From NCBI GenBank assembly GCA_036389955.1, contig DASVVJ010000436.1:1-5753 (forward strand): a DNA stretch of 5,753 bases, read 5' to 3'. A program made the translations under genes and the position numbers. Under the pieces are notes generated by a model. That model was not told the origin of the DNA. It worked only from the letters and a program-made list of their open reading frames with translations, and did no database searches. Of the stretch, positions 4,775 through 5,753 are shown in pieces. The DNA is from DATHBR01 sp036389955 (lineage in GTDB: Bacteria > Myxococcota > Myxococcia > Myxococcales > Myxococcaceae). Numbering within the stretch: the first letter of the stretch is position 1; every line of letters starts with the position of its first letter.

Positions 4775-5753
4775 TTAGAGGAACACCGTCTTGAGGAAGG
4801 TACCCGTGGCGGCGCCACCCTGCTGGAGCACCGTCTTGGGCACGTCGATGAGGATCTGCGTCGCGCCTCCCGCGTACCCCGTGCCCTGGCCTGCGACGAC
4901 GCCCTCGTACACCTTGGTGCCCGCCTTGAGGGTGAAGGAGCTGGACTGCGAGGCCGCGTTGCCCCACTCGGGCCGCAGCGCCATGCGAATTTTTCCCTCG
5001 AGGCCCAGCGGCCGTGAGCCGCCCGTCACCCAGCGGCCCTGAGGGAAGGCGCCGCCTCCGTGCAGCCGCTCGACCTTCACGTCCTTCGTGAGGATCTTCT
5101 CCGTGTACTTGCCGTCCTTGAAGGCCTTGGCGTCCGCGGGAGACAGCGGCCCCTTGCCCTCCTCGTACTCGGCCAGCGTGTCCGCCACGGACGGGTCCAG
5201 CACCTCCTGGAAGGACTTGCTCTGGCCGCTGCCCCCGGACTTCTTCTCGATCTTGCTGCCCTTGAGCTTGATCTGCGAGCCGTCCACGGTGAGGTCCTTC
5301 GCGAAGATCTTCACCGTGCCGGACTTGTTGATGAGCAGCGCCAGGTCATCCCCGACGACGACCGCCGCCTCGTCCGCCTTGAACTTCATCTCCTTGGCGG
5401 CGAAGGCCGTCTCCTTCTTCACCTCGGTGAAGGTGTGCCGGCCCGCCTCGTCCTTGCGGTCCGCGCCGGCCTGCTGGAGCAGCTTGCCCTTCACGTGCTC
5501 CTCCACCTCGCCCAGGATGTCGCTGCCGCGGTTGCCGCCGATCGTCTCCGTGCGGTCCACGCCCACCTCTTCGCTCTTCAGGCCCGCGACCTGCTCCAGC
5601 CGAGCGCCCCCCACCGCCTTGTTGAAGGCAAGCGCCACATTCACCGCGTAGACGGCCCCCACGTTGAGTGCGGCGGCCGCGCCCACCGTCACCGCCGCGG
5701 CCTGGGTGACATTCAGCGTGTGGGCCATGCCCACGGTGATGCTCTGGTTGCCC
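4775..5753 (-). CDS. vgrG: VgrG with C-terminal extension domain (3' part, truncated by window edge)
   Basis: The frame is open to the right edge and ends at TAA 4775-4777; 325 residues are visible. The apparent GTG/ATG codons near 5728-5734 are internal, because the frame continues upstream as GNQSITVGMAHTLNV, mid-needle. Visible residues 1-75 are beta-helix repeats, collinear without a gap with residues 586-660 of the second VgrG in this operon. Residues 76-170 are the needle tail (TFTEVKKETAFAAKEMKFKA, then LTVDGSQIKLKGSKIEKK). A SGGSGQSKS linker (172-180) leads into an extra domain to residue 325. The gp27 base and OB-fold must lie beyond the window. VgrGs with such additions are called evolved or specialised and deliver the added domain as a toxin. 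The start cannot be assigned. The 189-aa gene follows 15 bases later. Confidence 0.93.
   Translation of the reverse strand, partial: GNQSITVGMAHTLNVTQAAAVTVGAAAALNVGAVYAVNVALAFNKAVGGARLEQVAGLKSEEVGVDRTETIGGNRGSDILGEVEEHVKGKLLQQAGADRKDEAGRHTFTEVKKETAFAAKEMKFKADEAAVVVGDDLALLINKSGTVKIFAKDLTVDGSQIKLKGSKIEKKSGGSGQSKSFQEVLDPSVADTLAEYEEGKGPLSPADAKAFKDGKYTEKILTKDVKVERLHGGGAFPQGRWVTGGSRPLGLEGKIRMALRPEWGNAASQSSSFTLKAGTKVYEGVVAGQGTGYAGGATQILIDVPKTVLQQGGAATGTFLKTVFL
4778..5239 (-). other. C-terminal extension (candidate toxin domain) of the truncated VgrG
   Basis: The 154 residues that follow the point where the sister VgrG ends. A Gly/Ser linker is followed by a helical part (FQEVLDPSVADTLAEYEE, then LSPADAKAFKDGKY) and a compact strand-rich part. 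Landmarks of the latter: VKVERLHGGGAFPQGRW, ALRPEWGNAASQSSSF, then AGTKVYEGVVAGQ and GGATQILID. A V-x-R-x-x-G-G start, a G-R-W turn, a W-G-N and a late E-G-V-V-A-x-Q are reminiscent of small C-terminal toxin domains, possibly ADP-ribosyltransferase-like as in TreTu-type domains (R229 of the visible part as the candidate NAD-binding Arg). That is only an impression, not an identification. The boundary rests on the alignment with the second VgrG. Confidence 0.6.
5528..5752 (-). repeat. Beta-helix repeats of the truncated VgrG
   Basis: Visible residues 1-75 form Val-Gly-x-x repeat units (ITVGMAHTLNVT, VTVGAAAALNVG, IGGNRG). The middle is strongly Ala-rich and less polar than classic VGGN repeats. 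The same Ala-rich segment occurs at the matching place in the second VgrG. Confidence 0.7.

Noticed and set aside
4164..4967. 267-codon minus-strand frame overlapping the 189-aa gene and the vgrG end
   Set aside because: Gly/Arg/His-rich shadow composition; it overlaps two genes with natural composition, start signals and tight operon spacing.
5088..5651. Plus-strand frame of 187 codons opposite the truncated vgrG
   Set aside because: Ser/Pro/Leu-rich antisense shadow of beta-helix repeats; no motif or ribosome site.
5726..5734. Start codons (GTG/ATG) near the right edge as the start of a 319-aa gene
   Set aside because: The frame continues upstream to the edge as beta-helix sequence (GNQSIT); the codons are internal to a truncated vgrG.

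Overview
This window is a type VI secretion (T6SS) vgrG/effector island from a high-GC Gram-negative bacterium. GC content (about 65-72% in lines counted by hand over the minus-strand genes), strong G/C third-position use and the protein style suggest a myxobacterium (Myxococcota, Cystobacterineae-like). That taxon is inferred; there is no marker gene to fix it.

Layout, right to left on the minus strand: (1) the 3' part of a first vgrG (4775-5753, running off the right edge), whose spike continues into an extra ~154-residue C-terminal domain; (2) a 189-aa protein of unknown family (4190-4759), starting 15 bases after the first vgrG stop and built from two related halves, a good candidate for the immunity protein of that extension; (3) a complete second vgrG of 757 aa (1894-4167) with no C-terminal cargo; (4) a 353-aa DUF2169 protein (815-1876), a family that accompanies vgrG genes and acts in effector loading. 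Gaps are 15, 22 and 17 bases, so this reads as one operon whose promoter lies outside the window. On the plus strand, converging on it, is a 245-aa SMI1/KNR4 (SUKH)-type protein (81-818), preceded by the last codons of a Cys-rich upstream ORF (3-77). The two convergent units overlap by 4 bases at their stop codons.

How the parts could work together: the VgrG proteins form the trimeric spike at the tip of the T6SS tube. The first carries a fused candidate toxin, which the 189-aa protein would neutralise in the producer and its kin. The second, plain VgrG would carry a separate cargo with the help of the DUF2169 protein, but no cargo gene follows before the convergent gene. The plus-strand SUKH protein has noticeably lower GC (about 48-55% in sampled lines) and looks like a more recently acquired immunity gene, perhaps paired with the upstream gene whose tail is seen here.

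The window is almost fully coding. No intergenic stretch exceeds 25 bases, and I see no tRNA, rRNA, CRISPR array, insertion sequence, riboswitch or convincing terminator.
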